A DNA stretch of 64,000 bases from Cryptomeria japonica (Eukaryota > Streptophyta > Pinopsida > Cupressales > Cupressaceae), in assembly GCF_030272615.1 (NCBI RefSeq), contig NC_081414.1:238115233-238179232 (forward strand), in the 5' to 3' direction. The position numbers and the translations under genes were made by a program. The notes under the pieces were generated by a model. The model made no database searches, was not told the origin of the DNA, and was given only the letters and a program-made list of their open reading frames with translations. Each line of letters starts with the position of its first letter. Positions within the stretch are counted from its first letter, which is position 1. Positions 32,173 through 43,699 of this stretch are shown here, piece after piece.

Positions 32173-35100
32173 TGTTGTAAGACGGATAGAATTCCCTGGC
32201 AAAATCTACAGAAAAAAATTGAAATGACCTAAAATGATCTAAGTTTGCTGGCCAAACCTAGATGAATCTCAGATTCATACAGAATTCAACTGCACACTTC
32301 TAAAAAAGAAAAGACATCCTAAATAGTTCAATGTATCAATTATCATTAGTTTTTAAGGTAAAAACTACTGTTTAGACTGTCACTGGGCCTCATTTTTTTT
32401 ATAGTTCTGAACATATCTAAGAAATGGCCCAAAAATTAAATATTGTCTATCAATCTACCCGCAATCCGTGACAGACCAATTGGTAGGACATTAAATATTT
32501 AGAAAAATTAAATATTTGAGGAGTAGATTGAAATCCATTCGAATCCCAAAAAAAAACCAGTTTTCAAAGTTAGACTTTAATGTTTGAAGATTGAAAATAG
32601 ATATGAGAGATATGGAGTAGGTCATTCATCTTAATAGTATTCTGATTCAAGTATGGAAAATTTCAAAATTAAGTGTACATGAATTGAAGTAATACTCCGA
32701 TAACAGACCACCAAAATTCATTCATTTATATCACACTACCGCAATATCTTCCATTATATTACAAGGTTGATAGTGAATATTTAATAAATTTTGCTGCTTA
32801 ATATATTTCACAAAGTCTACCTTGATATGCAAAAAGTCACAAAATGCATGCCAGCCTAAAGAAAAAACCTCAGAAAAAGTAAAACCTATGAACCTTTTAA
32901 ATGCTGATTAGATTTAGACTAAGCCATTATCACTTAACAGTTATAAAGACATCTTATAATTTCCCTTGAAAACCCAAAGAATAATAAACTTGTTAAAATC
33001 AAATTTTTTCAAACCCAAAGAATAATAAACTTGTTAGGAACTTATAACAAGACTTACCTCTAGCCATTGAGGAGAACCCAAAGATGATCTTGTCCTCTAA
33101 CCATTGCACGTGGATGTTTGGAGTCAGAGGGATGATAAGTTTGGAGTCAGAGGGATGATAACAAGTACAGGTAATGTTACTTCCATCTTCACCATTAGAA
33201 CTAACCCTATGATACTATAGGTATCTGGGGCAAAAGTAAGATGAACATGAGCACTTGCAATAAGTCAGCTACTAAAAAGTCTGCTGTCAATGAATCCTTG
33301 CTCGACTCTGCACTAAGCAAAAGTAACATAAACAGGAGCACTTGCAATAAGTAAAATGACTTAAAAATATAAACATTATAGTAAAGAAGTCCAGAAAGAA
33401 GTCCAGATGAGATGAGACATGTCTGGAGAGCAGAAAACTACTAAAATTAAGAGAAAACACAAAGATTTATGTCCGGAGACTAGCTAGTGAGCTACAAAAT
33501 AAATCAAAAAATTGAAGATGACAGAGAGCAGAGCTCAATCTGCTATACCTATCCCATTTTATAACTGTTTAAACAACAAGAATGGAGATGACAGAGAGCT
33601 GGGATCAATCTGCAATACCTATCCCATGTTATAACCGATTGAACATGATACTTGAGTGTTTATTATATAGTATATTAGAGATTACGAGGTAAAGAAAGTT
33701 TTGTTTCAAAAATAATGTTATTAGAGTTAAATTATTTTTGATCGTAAAAAGTTATTCATATAATTAGCAAAATAAATTTAAACAAATTAGGGTAAATATA
33801 AAACAAATTCAAGAAAAAGACTAACTCTTTTAAAATGGGTTTAGTAATTAAATCGTACATTTTTAGACAAAGAAGACATAGGTATAACAATGATGGTGAT
33901 GTTTAATCTTGTGGTTAGGCTGTGATTGGGCTGCTGGTTGCAGTGTTCTTCTTTGGGGTTTAGATCCATGATAAATCTGCTAGTTGAACAACTTCAAAAC
34001 CTATTGTAAGGGGTTTCAGGTCCACTCAAAACCTATTTAACCCTTAATAAAAAACAATGATATTGAAAAGTAGTAATAGGATTCACATTTTACAACCAAC
34101 ATTATGAGGATCCCTATGTCTTTTTTATATCACAATTTAATTTTTTAAATCTAACCCTAACAAATAAATATATGAATTTAAAAGAAGATTGAAATTACAT
34201 TGTAGTAGATGCAAAACAAAATCACCATAAAATAAAATTTGAAACTCAACATCTATAATTATCTTTTTCAATTTGATTACTTCAAATAAAACCTATTGTA
34301 AGGGTTTCTGGTCCACTCAAAACCTTTTAACCCTTAATAAGAAACAATGACATTGAAAAGTAGTAATAGGACTCATATCTTACAACCAACATTATGAGGA
34401 TCCCTATGTGTTTTTTATATCATAATTAAATTTTTTAAATATAACCCTAACAAATAAATATATGAATTTAAAACATGCAAACCTGAAAGATCAAATAAAT
34501 TATTAATGTAGATAGACGAGTGTGGTTGCTCTCGCAGAATGACTATAAGATCAAGATGAGTTGATGATAAAATGGATGTCATAACAATATGATACAACAA
34601 GATGTTTAAATTGGATGAAATGCATCTTTAAATAGAATTCTCAATACAAGAACCAAAGGCTACGATTAAGAGGTTTAATGGATGGCTATGATTAGATGAG
34701 GACTAGGGTTAGGCTTGAAAGATGTAGTCATGTGACAAGTGTCACATGATAAGCAACATATAGGGCTTAGGATAAAGTTTAGGAGCATTCTTATAGGAAT
34801 GGCCAAGATTGAGAGGTTTAAGTTAAAATGGATGGATAGGATATAAGTTAATTTGACTTTTGGGAAGGTGTCCAAGTTTAATGAATGTGGGAGAAGGCTT
34901 AGTTAAACATGTGAAGGGGATAAGGTGGGACACGTCAAATGACTACAAATTTTGATTATGATCCATGTGAACACAAATAGACAAAGATTAAGGTAAAATA
35001 AGAATTTATTAAATTAAATAAATTAAATAAATACATATTTATTTAATTAATGGGATAGCATAAAGGTGAAATTAATTAAATAAATAAATAATATTTATTT

Positions 35101-35339
35101 AATTAAGGCCTTTGGAGTAGTGAAAAGGGTTAACTAAAGAAATAATGAATGTATATATATATATAACTGGTTTAGGTTAATGGACAATTTTAGGTGTCTA
35201 CATTTTGACCCTCTTTGAAATGAAATTGCAAAGTAAATTCATTTCAAAGAAGATTATTTTGTAAATTGTATTTTTATTTTAAAAAAAAAGATATTTTCTA
35301 CTTGAATTTTTCAATTACTTTAAACAAATGTCAATTGTT
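32173..35339. repeat. composite dispersed repeat, copy D (left part)
   Basis: Diverged relative of copies A-C. It starts TGTTGTAAGACGGATAG and shares AAACCTAGATGAATCTC with copy B (absent from A and C), then AATAATAAACTTGTTA, CTCTAGCCATTGAGGAG and the minus-strand LTR. It continues on the far side of LINE-2 at 38,290. Local duplications: AATAATAAACTTGTTA unit twice (about 32,980 and 33,018), GTTTGGAGTCAGAGGGATGA twice (33,117 and 33,140), a 70-bp unit twice (about 33,518-33,656) and a 190-bp unit twice (33,996-34,190 and 34,287-34,470). Confidence 0.75.
34140..35202 (-). mobile_element. gypsy (Tat-like) LTR in copy D, minus strand
   Basis: On the minus strand AAAGAGGGTCAAAA is followed at 35,202 by TGTAGACACCTAAAATTG. 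It contains the TGTGACAAGTGTCACATG hairpin (about 34,733-34,750). The left end is uncertain. Confidence 0.55.
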
Positions 35340-35520
35340 TTTGATAAAGATAAATAAGTTTTACATGGACTCAAAACCAAAAGTTTTACAAAACCTGGCC
35401 ATCAGCCAATAAAACAGAAACCAACAACAAAATAGGGGAACACCCTAGACCGAACACAAAAGAAAAAAGAAACAACAACCAACAAAATAAAACACAGACA
35501 AACACTCAGTTAAGAGAGTG
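35340..35520 (-). other. LINE-2 3' UTR
   Basis: Minus-strand T/G-rich sequence from GAGTGTTTGTCTGTG to TGAGTCCATGTAAAACTTAT and CTTTATC. It has the style of plant LINE 3' ends and abuts the target duplication. Confidence 0.65.
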
Positions 35521-35538
35521 CACCAGCTTTGCGTTCTT

Positions 35539-37063
35539 CTAGATGGTAGCCTTGTTGATTGCCTCCAATTCCTCCACAATGAACCTGGAGGTACCCTTAT
35601 TGCTGCTCATGCTTCTGGTCCTGAAACTAGGGCCCATCGTTTTATTGCCACCAACAATAGAGTCTTCACTACCCAAATCTTTCTTTCTATTACTATCATT
35701 AGGGTCACCATCAATAGGATTGGATCTATACTCCGCCACCATGACGTTGATCTTGTCCAGCCCCTCCATATTGTTATTCATGGCCTCCTTACTTATGTCA
35801 ACCAAATTCTAAAGATTATTCTTGATTTCCTCCATAGACAGCTCAACCTTCTCAATTCTTTGCTCATGTTTATATTTCATAACCTTGATGTCATGGGAAA
35901 GCTTTTGGGTCATGATCATGAGCATCTTAGATTTGCTAGGCTCAGGTGACAATGAAGATATCAATTATCTCCTTAATCCCCTCTTTGAGGGTATCAATCT
36001 CCTTCCCCACCTACTTCCAGCAGTTCTCCTGGATTCTAGTTGCTTCCATCAACAAATTCATCAAAGAACTATCCTTCTGTAAACCACCATCCACATCTTT
36101 AGGTAGAGTCCCCTACTTCTCCTTCAAGAAATTAAGAGGAATGTCCAATTTTATTTCTTGGTCCAAGGTCTTGGGAGCATAGTATTTAGCAACCAACTTG
36201 TTCTTTTTGGAATAAGGCTCTGTTTTAGAAATCATCTTGCTGGTCGATTTATATTTACTTGTAGCCCATTTGGGGGGTCTTGCTGCTATGGGTTCCAGAA
36301 GTGACCAAAATCTCACCCTCTTCAACTGGCTTATAATCAGGGTCAAAAAGGGGTTTGGCACTCCCACTATCCTCCATCTCCATATCCGAATCAAAGACAT
36401 CTTGAACATTAGTATTAGAGATTTGGCCTTTCTTAGAGAGAAAGGGCAAAACTTCAAGGGCTTTGGAATACTCCATAATGAGCACAATAAGTCCTTCATG
36501 GAGGATCGAATTATTGGAGTTCTCAACATGTTTTTCAAGACTATTCTCCAAAGAAGAAACCAGATAGAAAGGAATCAAAATAACTTTGCCATGCCTAAAG
36601 TGATTCAAGATGGTAAAATGATAGGAAAAGATACTGGCATATTTGCCATCAAGCATAATGTACCTCATGATGAACTAGACCATGTTCACCCTGGGAGCCA
36701 TAAGATCCTTTCTGTTGTAGCCACCATCAGCCATTTTATTAACTCTTGAATGATCCTTATCTTTATCAAAAAATTTGCCATGTCTTCCACCCCTATTTTT
36801 CTGTCTTTGTGAAACCTTTTTCTATTCATAGCCAAACCTGTAACCGTAGCCACCAGGGTTTCATCTAGCTGATAATTAGCACCATAGGCCCTCAAAACCC
36901 CTTTCTTCCATCTGTTGACAAATGTTTCCATGAGCAGAGGAGAAGGGCCAAGGAGTCTTTCCAAGAAGGGAACCATTCCCCCATCAACAATTTTCCTGCC
37001 ACACTTCCTTATTTTTCTTCCATTTATCAAAATTGCATGATTCTTGCCTATTTTTTTCCCCAC
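35539..37063 (-). pseudogene. LINE-2 ORF3, unknown retroelement protein
   Basis: Minus-strand pieces 37,063-36,686, 36,668-36,255, a linker and 35,805-35,539 form one protein of roughly 500 codons broken by frameshifts. Order: basic start (GKKIGKNHAI; alternative frame FDKWKKNKEVW), FVNRWKKGVLRAYGANYQ, ATVTGLAMNRKRFHKDRK, MRYIMLDGKYASIFSYHF, ILNHFRHGKVILIPFYLV. An acidic middle (SDMEMEDSGSA) and a helical tail (MVDISKEAMNNNMEGLDKIN) follow. The VTGL and RY-L-G-YHF-LLNHFRH pattern resembles ORFs annotated in plants as putative transposon or gag-like proteins; this is recollection. It starts about 200 bp after the RNase H stop and precedes the LINE tail, inside the target duplications. Function unknown. 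Confidence 0.7.
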
Positions 37064-37259
37064 CCATAATGGTCTGGGTCGCCCAATAGAAACAAGAAAT
37101 GGGCCACACTAGACAAGTCTCCAAACAGAAGTAAGATAGGGGCTACACAAGAAGAGAGAAAATCCAGGCACATAGAAAGTTTCTAGATCTTCGAATAGGG
37201 AAATGGAAAGGAACCCATTTCCCTAACAACTTAATCAAGCCATGACTGTTCTTCATTGG

Positions 37260-37737
37260 TTACTGCAAGTGGATGATATCATCATAAGCCAGGTCACACA
37301 AGCTTTTTGGGAAAGAGTCCCAATTTCTCCACCATTTTACCGCCACGTAGCCCACCGTCATATTGGACAATAAATCTGCCGCTTTATTTCCTTCCCAAAA
37401 AATGTGAGAAATTTTGAATTCATCCAACTCTTTAATCATCACAATAATATTTGATCAAGTTGGTGATAGTCCAACTAGGATCCGTACACCCATTCAAATA
37501 ATTGAAAATGTTGAGTAAGTCAGATTCCAGCTAGACCTTTCTAAAATCTTTCTTTTTAGCCATGTGTAACGCAAAATGTGCAACGCTGGGCTCCGCAAAA
37601 TGGTTAGAATGGGTAGCCAAAGGGAGCACCATCGTAGAAAACAACAGACCCATATGATTCCTAGCCACTCCCCCACACCCAGCCAACCCAGGATTACCTT
37701 TAGCTACCCCGTCCACATTGATTTTGATCCATCCCAT
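37260..37737 (-). pseudogene. LINE-2 RNase H domain
   Basis: Minus-strand GWIKINVDGVAKGNPGLAG carries the first catalytic Asp (NVDG). GCGGVARNHMGLL follows, then, after a frameshift, a helix and WLESDLLNIFN (catalytic Asp), and HIFWEGNKAADLLSN with the last Asp (37,442-37,260). This is the RVT_3-type RNase H found at the C-terminus of some plant LINE ORF2 proteins. All catalytic positions are still recognisable, but the frame is broken. Confidence 0.85.
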
Positions 37738-37841
37738 AGGGGGGGATTCTATAGAACATTTTGTCTGTATTGTTTAATTTTGTGCATAGGAATGGATATA
37801 TTCCAGCCAATTTGCCACCGTCTGATAGTATCCCACTCCTC

Positions 37842-38289
37842 CTAGAGAGTAGGGAGGGGATGGTCATTCCTTCTACTGGGGCAAGAGTGAAGAAAATTCT
37901 CCTTGATAGCTTTTCTGATTCTAATAACCATAACAAGCCCAGGAGATTTCAAATCTCTAAAAACTCTATTATTTCTTTCTTTCCAAATACCCCAAGCAAT
38001 ATGAGGAAGAGCCATGTTCCAGAGGACTCCCAAAGCCTGATTGTCAAAGGGGCACTTCCATTCAAACCATAGCCTTTGAAAAGAATCAAGGAAGAAACTC
38101 GAGATATCCATGGTAAAAGAGAAGTGTAGCAAAAGGTGACCAAAATTTTCCTTTTCTTCTTTGCATAGGAAGCATCTATTAGTAATAGGGAGACCTCTTT
38201 TACAAAGGTTGTCAATGGTATATATCTTACCCTACATGAAAAGCCAAAAAAAGATGTTAATTTTAAAAATTAAAAGCTTATTCCAAATA
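37842..38289 (-). pseudogene. LINE-2 ORF2 zf-RVT region (5'-truncated)
   Basis: Minus-strand GKIYTIDNLCKRGLPITNRC, then FLCKEEKENFGHLLLHFSFT with the C-x2-C..H..C/H pattern, then ALPHIAWGIWKERNNRVFRD. It begins at the insertion border, so RT was never copied in. Confidence 0.85.
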
Positions 38290-38519
38290 TCAATTGTTAA
38301 CAACATATTTCCTATTATGTTCTTCTCTTAATCACACAAAAAATTGAGAATAAAGCTATATATTATAATCTAAATCAATAAGCTATAGAGAGATCAAAGG
38401 AGTGTGTTGGAATATGGAAACCAATCATTAAGAATAATACATTTTTAGTCCCACATTTGTATCCCTTCATCCATCACAACTCATGCTAAAGGATAATTCA
38501 AAGCCCAAGATAAATAAGC
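38290..38519. repeat. copy D, right part
   Basis: AACAACATATTTCCTATTAT continues the alignment with copy A (about 5035) after LINE-2, for roughly 80 bp. The rest is unassigned. Confidence 0.55.
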
Positions 38520-38800
38520 CCTAAGAATATGAGTAAATATTAAGTATATTATTCATTATATGTTGCTATTAGTTTGAAATATATTGATGCAATTCTAGGA
38601 GGAATTCTCATGAATGATTAAATCCATAAATCAACACACTTAAAGTAAACCTCAGTACAACAAGAACCATGATAGGGGAAGATTGAGTGAAAGGAAGAGG
38701 CATTCTCTTACCACATAAAGGAGAGTGAATAATATATTTTTGGCATTGTACAAGTTGTATCAACAACAATAATGAATAATAGTTTTTATATGTAAGTTTT
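38520..38800. repeat. dispersed about 300-bp repeat, copy 2
   Basis: Relative of 9,470-9,780 (see that entry). Confidence 0.6.
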
Positions 38801-38859
38801 TTCAAAATGTGCTTTGCAAGGGGTGGGTGGGAACTGTCTAGTGCAGACTAGAAGAATAT

Positions 38860-41650
38860 TGGGAAGGATGATGTTGATACTAAGCGTTTGGTTTCATATT
38901 GGATTCTAGACTCTTTGCAAGTGTTAGCCTCAAAGGAATCTCATTTTGACTGTCACTGCCTGTTTGGTTGCATATGAGATTGTGTTGGAGGAAAGCCCCC
39001 GTAATGGGGGTGGGACCTTCTTAGGTTCTTCTATTCCCTCAATGAAATATTTTAGTGGGGATGCTAATGGTAGTGGGCCCACTCCCTCCTCAGTGGAAAC
39101 AATTAGTAACATTTCCCTAGGGAGTTAGAAGGATCTTTTTAACAATGGTCAGTTCATGACCATAGATGGGGTGTCTATTGAGAAATCTAAGAATGGAATG
39201 TGTGTGAATATAAAATAATCCCCCTTGAACAAAACCTTAGCTAAGATGGAGAACACCTTAGCTGGTAATTTTGTGGGTAGAAATGTGGAGATTACCTCAA
39301 TTTGAAAGTGGACAGCTGCAAGATTTGCGATTAACTCCTTTGGTAGTATTTTTGTACAAAAGAAAGCCTTGAAGGACCAGATTAACTCCTTACAAAAGGA
39401 AATGGAGATCTTAGGTGCCTCCTCAGATAGATTGGATTATGAAAAGTCTCTTTTGGAAAAAAATCATAATTTTTTTTATCAAAGAAGAATTATATTGAAA
39501 ATAGAGTTCTAGAGTTCAATGGGTTAAGGAGATAGACTAAATTTTTCCACCAGTCAGCTAGTAGACAAAAAAGAAGGAACAAAATTTAGGAGCGGATTGG
39601 TGAGTATGGTATCACCTATTGAAAGGAGGAGGATATCCATTGGGTGGCTATTTATCACTTTATTTCCTTAGTTAATCCTTAGTCACCTTAGGATCCTTTT
39701 GCTGATGAGGCTTTTGTTAGGCTAGTCTAGGCTATTCCTAACATTATTGACCTTGATGATTTGAATTTTCTAGAGTGAAAATTATCTAGTGATGAAGTAA
39801 AGGAAATGATATTCTCCTTTGGCTCTTCAAATCCTTGAGTGTAGATGGTTGTAGTAGTTTTTTCATTCAAGAGTTATGAAATATAATAGATTTGGATAAT
39901 TCCCTGGCTACGAGAGAATCTATGTCATTGATATTTGTCGTGAAAGAGATTAATAGAATCTTTATTGTTTTAGTGCCAAATAAATTGGGTGTCAATCATA
40001 TGTCTTATTTTACGCCCAATAGTCTATGTAATACCTTGTATGTAATATTTTCCAATCTCCTTGTTAATAGAATAAGCCTTTCTTGGATAAGTAGATCCAT
40101 ATTAATGAGAAGGGTTTTGTTTTAGGTCTTTAGATTTTTTACGTTGTTCTTGTTATCCATGAAACTCTCAACTCTATGGAGAACAACTGAACAGAGGGTA
40201 CAATTTTGAAACTAGACATCTCTAAATCTTACAATATGGTTTCATGGCCCTTTCTTTTCTTGGTGCTTAGTAATTTTTTTTTAGGGGTAAATTCTTAAAT
40301 TTGATCTAGGTATTCTTAAAGAATCCTATGTTTTTTGTGTTAGTCAATGGTTCCCCCAAGGTCTTTTCTCTTCTTTTGGTTGCCTCAAGAAGTGAGACCC
40401 CCTTCTTCCCTATCTCTTCATTCTCATGGTGTATATTCTAGAGAAAAATATCAATCTTTGTTTCCACCAAGGTATTCTTAAAGGGATCAAACCATCTTCT
40501 ACCCCTTTTGTGGTCTCCCATTAGCAATTTATGGATGACATAATTTATTTTTACTCAATTTTGATGGTAGAGACAATAGGTTGGTGTTATATCCTCTTAG
40601 ATTATGCTCGTGCTTTGAGGTAAAAAATTAAATTGGATAAGAATGTTCTATACTTTATGAATGTCCCCCAAAATATCTAGAACAAAATTACCATGATTTT
40701 GAAATGTCAAATTACTAGCCTCCCATTTTCTTATCTGGGCTTACCTTTAACTACTAGGAAGGTGGAGGAGTCAGTCTAGAATAGGCTTGATGAAAGAATC
40801 TAGAGAAAATTTGTATGTTGGAAAGGCGTTATTCAAAGTAATTTTAGGAAAATCCAATTAATAAAGACATATCTTGAAAGTACATCAATTTATCTCATAT
40901 CTCTTTTCCATCTTCTAGCATCATGGGCTAAGAATCTACATAAAAGTAAAAAATGATTCCTTTCTCTTAGTGTAGAACAAACAAATAGGACGTCTCTACT
41001 TTATTGGGAAATATTTTCTATAATAAAAGGTCTAGTGGGCTCAGTTTTAGGGATTCTTGTTCCTTAAGTTTGGCCCTTTTTGTGAAGATTAGGTGGATAC
41101 TTTTGTTGATTAATTCTAACTAGTTGATAATCATGAAGAAAAAAAATACTCATGAAAGGGTTAATTATTCTTTTTTGTTCTTTGGTATCCTTCCTAGAGG
41201 ATCTCGTGTCTGAAATAATCTTCTTAAGACTAAAAAATTGCTTGAAAAGGGTATCCTATGGTAGGTTAGTAATGGAAATAATGTAAGATTACAAAAAGAT
41301 CCATGGGTGTCCTCTATCCCCTTGGAGTTTCACCTCATTTGCTTGACTATTCAATGAGTTTTATTGGCCAAATATAGGAAATATAGGAGCTATATAATAG
41401 TGACTACTGGATTCCTAAGTCTTCCCCTCTGATGTGGAGAATGAATCCAATGGAGTTTGATCTTCAGTTAAGAAAGATTGGTGTGGATCTTCTTCGGATA
41501 CTTAATAGAAACACCTTTTTCAAATTGGATGATGAAGATAAGTTAATCTAGGATTCCTCCAAAAATGGTAAGTTCTCCATCAATTCGGGATTTGAAATTG
41601 TTGTTTCATTCCCCTCCCCCACCCTCTTTAGTTACATAGTGTGGAATGAA
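38860..41650 (+). pseudogene. LINE-4: plus-strand LINE ORF2 fragment, badly frameshifted
   Basis: The RT signature is spread over all three frames. FFHQSASRQKRRNK-like text lies near 39,550 and FADEAFVRLV near 39,700. The SSNPxVDG box is near 39,830, VLVPNKLGVNHMSYF near 39,970-40,010, LDISKSYNMVSW near 40,215 and the QQFMDDIIYF box (YADD position) near 40,530. SYLGLPLTTRKVEESVQ lies near 40,730-40,780. The copy runs out in a zf-RVT edge (SFSYIVWNEW, 41,620). The upstream part (38,860-39,480) may be endonuclease or ORF1 but is not recognisable. Much older than LINE-1 by its many indels. Confidence 0.8.
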
Positions 41651-42730
41651 TGGAGATTAAACATCATGCACTAAATTGAGATTCTATATAAGTAATTTAT
41701 ATATATATTTTTTATAGAAGCATTATAGTTCCACTTTATAGAATATAGATTATAATCATAATTATTTCTCCTTCATTAGAAGCTACTTGATTCACCTCCG
41801 AAAGGGTGATAATCTTTGTACAAGAGAGATAGTAACTCTCCCAAGACACTTTCCATATTGTGCCCCCATTAGCATTTGGAGTCAGATAATACAACATTGA
41901 GAATCCATTGCATGAGACTCAGTGGCCATATTTTGATTAGCTATTGGATGTGTACCTAAGCTTGCAAGCAAAGGTTTTCTCTCCTCAGCCAACTTCCTTA
42001 GGGTTTATCATGCTTGAAGTCACTTATCACATCATGTGTTTGCTATGTATTCATCCCTAAATTAAAAAATGAGACATCTAAAACTAGAAAACATAAGCAA
42101 AATATCAAAATTTACTAATCGAAATTCGGCAAAACAAAATATATTTTTCATTATCCTGTTCTCTGTCGTATGAGTCAAGTGATTTGTTTTGTCGTATGGT
42201 TCATAAAGTTTTGTCGTATGAGTATCTTCTCTTTCAAAGGAAATTTCTGATTTGTTGTCTGGTCTTGTATCTTTTGTCATATGGTTCATGAACTATTGTC
42301 GCACGAGTCTCTATTTTTATCAGTCTAGAGCTACTGCTTTGCATGACTTTTTTAGGTCTGTCATTTTGCTTGATCAGTTTACAGTAATCATAAACATCTA
42401 TTATCTATTGTTTAGTGCTTAAATTGCCTACTTGGTTTGCTTGATCAAGTTATCACCTGTCAAATCAAAGTCTAGAAATATACACTTTAAGATTTTCAAG
42501 TGCTCACCCTCAACAAGTTCAAAATCTAAACATCTCAAAGTGAATTACCACCCTTTTTGGTAAACTGATCACTCAAACATAGTTTCTTATTAGGATCAAT
42601 TATCCTTTATCACAAAACTGAAACATTTGGTCAAGATAATCTTGTCCCACATCATAGGATATATCATTCCTATTGGACTTGGTTTTATCAAATCATCATT
42701 ATTGCACTCCTAAACCGAAGATCGAAAAAC
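41651..42730. other. non-coding leader of the Tat-like element, with TGTCGTATG motifs
   Basis: No LTR end or primer-binding site could be placed. TGTCGTATGRGTC-type motifs occur five times at 42,165-42,310. The rest is unremarkable. Confidence 0.4.
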
Positions 42731-43699
42731 TTGCAAACTTTTAAACAATTGAATCATCTTCACATGTCCTATCATTCTATCATATCTACATTGACCATTG
42801 ATCACTTATCAAGACAACTTTTAGACAATCAAACCCCTAAAATGGAAACAGAAACATTTGAAATAGCTGAAAACCATATCAGCATGACATACCAAAGCAA
42901 AATACAAGTAACAAGTCAACATATCAGAGCAATGAAACAAGTTCAAAATCAAAATCCAACTATGTTAAAACCTCACTAGGATTCAAATACATCTCAAAAT
43001 AAAGGTGGTTCTTTTATGCAACTATTAAAAAGATCCCTAAAGGACTTGGCTAAAGAAGATCAAAATCGTAAAAACTTGCAAGAATATTCTATAGCATCAT
43101 CACCAAAGAATATATCCAAAGATGTAGTTCCCCAAGGGATATCCATAATTGCCATCAAACCTATTTTAGAGGATCATATTCAAAGCCCATCTCCTTCATA
43201 TCCAAGCATTAATTCATTGCAGCATCCCGATAAGGCTCCCTTTCAAATTGAAGTCCTCATTCATAGAACACTTATTAAATGTGTCCTGATAGATGGGGGA
43301 GCTAGCTTGAACATTTTCTCTTTGAGTCTTGTCCATGCTCTAGGTTATTCAAAAGATATAGTTGATCCCCGGAAAAGGATAAAAATCAATGCATATGGTG
43401 AAGAAGAACATTACTCTAAAGGAATTGTCGTATTACCCCTCAGAGTGGGACCTTTGCAAAAAGACACAACATGCCAAGTTCTAAACGTGGACCTACCATA
43501 CAACATACTCTTGGGGAGACCATCGATACAAGATATACAAGCTATTACATCAACATGTCATCAGTGCTTAAAATTTCCTTACAATGGACAGGAAATCACA
43601 ATATCAGTAGACTCAAATCCATTGCAGTGTAATAATCTGAAATTAGCTCAAGAGGTCAGTGTTTCACATAATAGGGAGGCAATAACTTCATGCACATAA
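42731..43699 (+). pseudogene. Tat-like gag end and aspartic protease
   Basis: The first piece (42,731-42,979) is polar with no motif and ends in a TAG. The second (43,016-43,699) contains the protease: VLIDGGASLNIFSLSL with the catalytic D-G-G/A triplet (about 43,287-43,335), then VDLPYNILLGRPSIQDIQ, the ILLGR strand typical of the fold. The protease cleaves the polyprotein in this family. This domain looks complete, but the frame around it has stops. Confidence 0.85.

Larger units (their letters stand above)
30358..32194. mobile_element. segment bounded by 22-bp inverted termini, with internal foldbacks
   Basis: The left end (30,358-30,379, ending TTCTTACAACA) and right end (32,173-32,194, beginning TGTTGTAAGAC) are reverse complements except one base. 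Just inside, AGCCCCCCTC faces GGAAGGGGAA and CAACAGAGAGACA faces TGTCTCTGTTGAC. The right half (31,590-32,172) is homologous to 51,160-52,363, which lies between the equivalent termini at 51,061 and 52,364. It could be a non-autonomous LTR element's internal region between 5' and 3' LTR edges, or an inverted-repeat element. Against the LTR reading, the flanking LTR bodies do not match. Confidence 0.5.
35340..38289 (-). mobile_element. LINE-2: 5'-truncated LINE with RNase H and a third ORF
   Basis: Flanked by TCAATTGTT on both sides (35,331-35,339 and 38,290-38,298). The outer sequence matches the uninterrupted site in copy A near 5020-5040, so this is a clean 2.95-kb insertion. On the minus strand the order is zf-RVT, RNase H, ORF3, then a 3' UTR ending AACTTATTTATCTTTATCAA. 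The endonuclease and RT are missing by 5' truncation, as is usual for LINE insertion. Confidence 0.85.

Noticed and set aside
35518-36749. Plus-strand open frames of up to 170 codons
   Set aside because: They are antisense to ORF3 of LINE-2, whose minus-strand translation matches a second locus; the plus frames do not.
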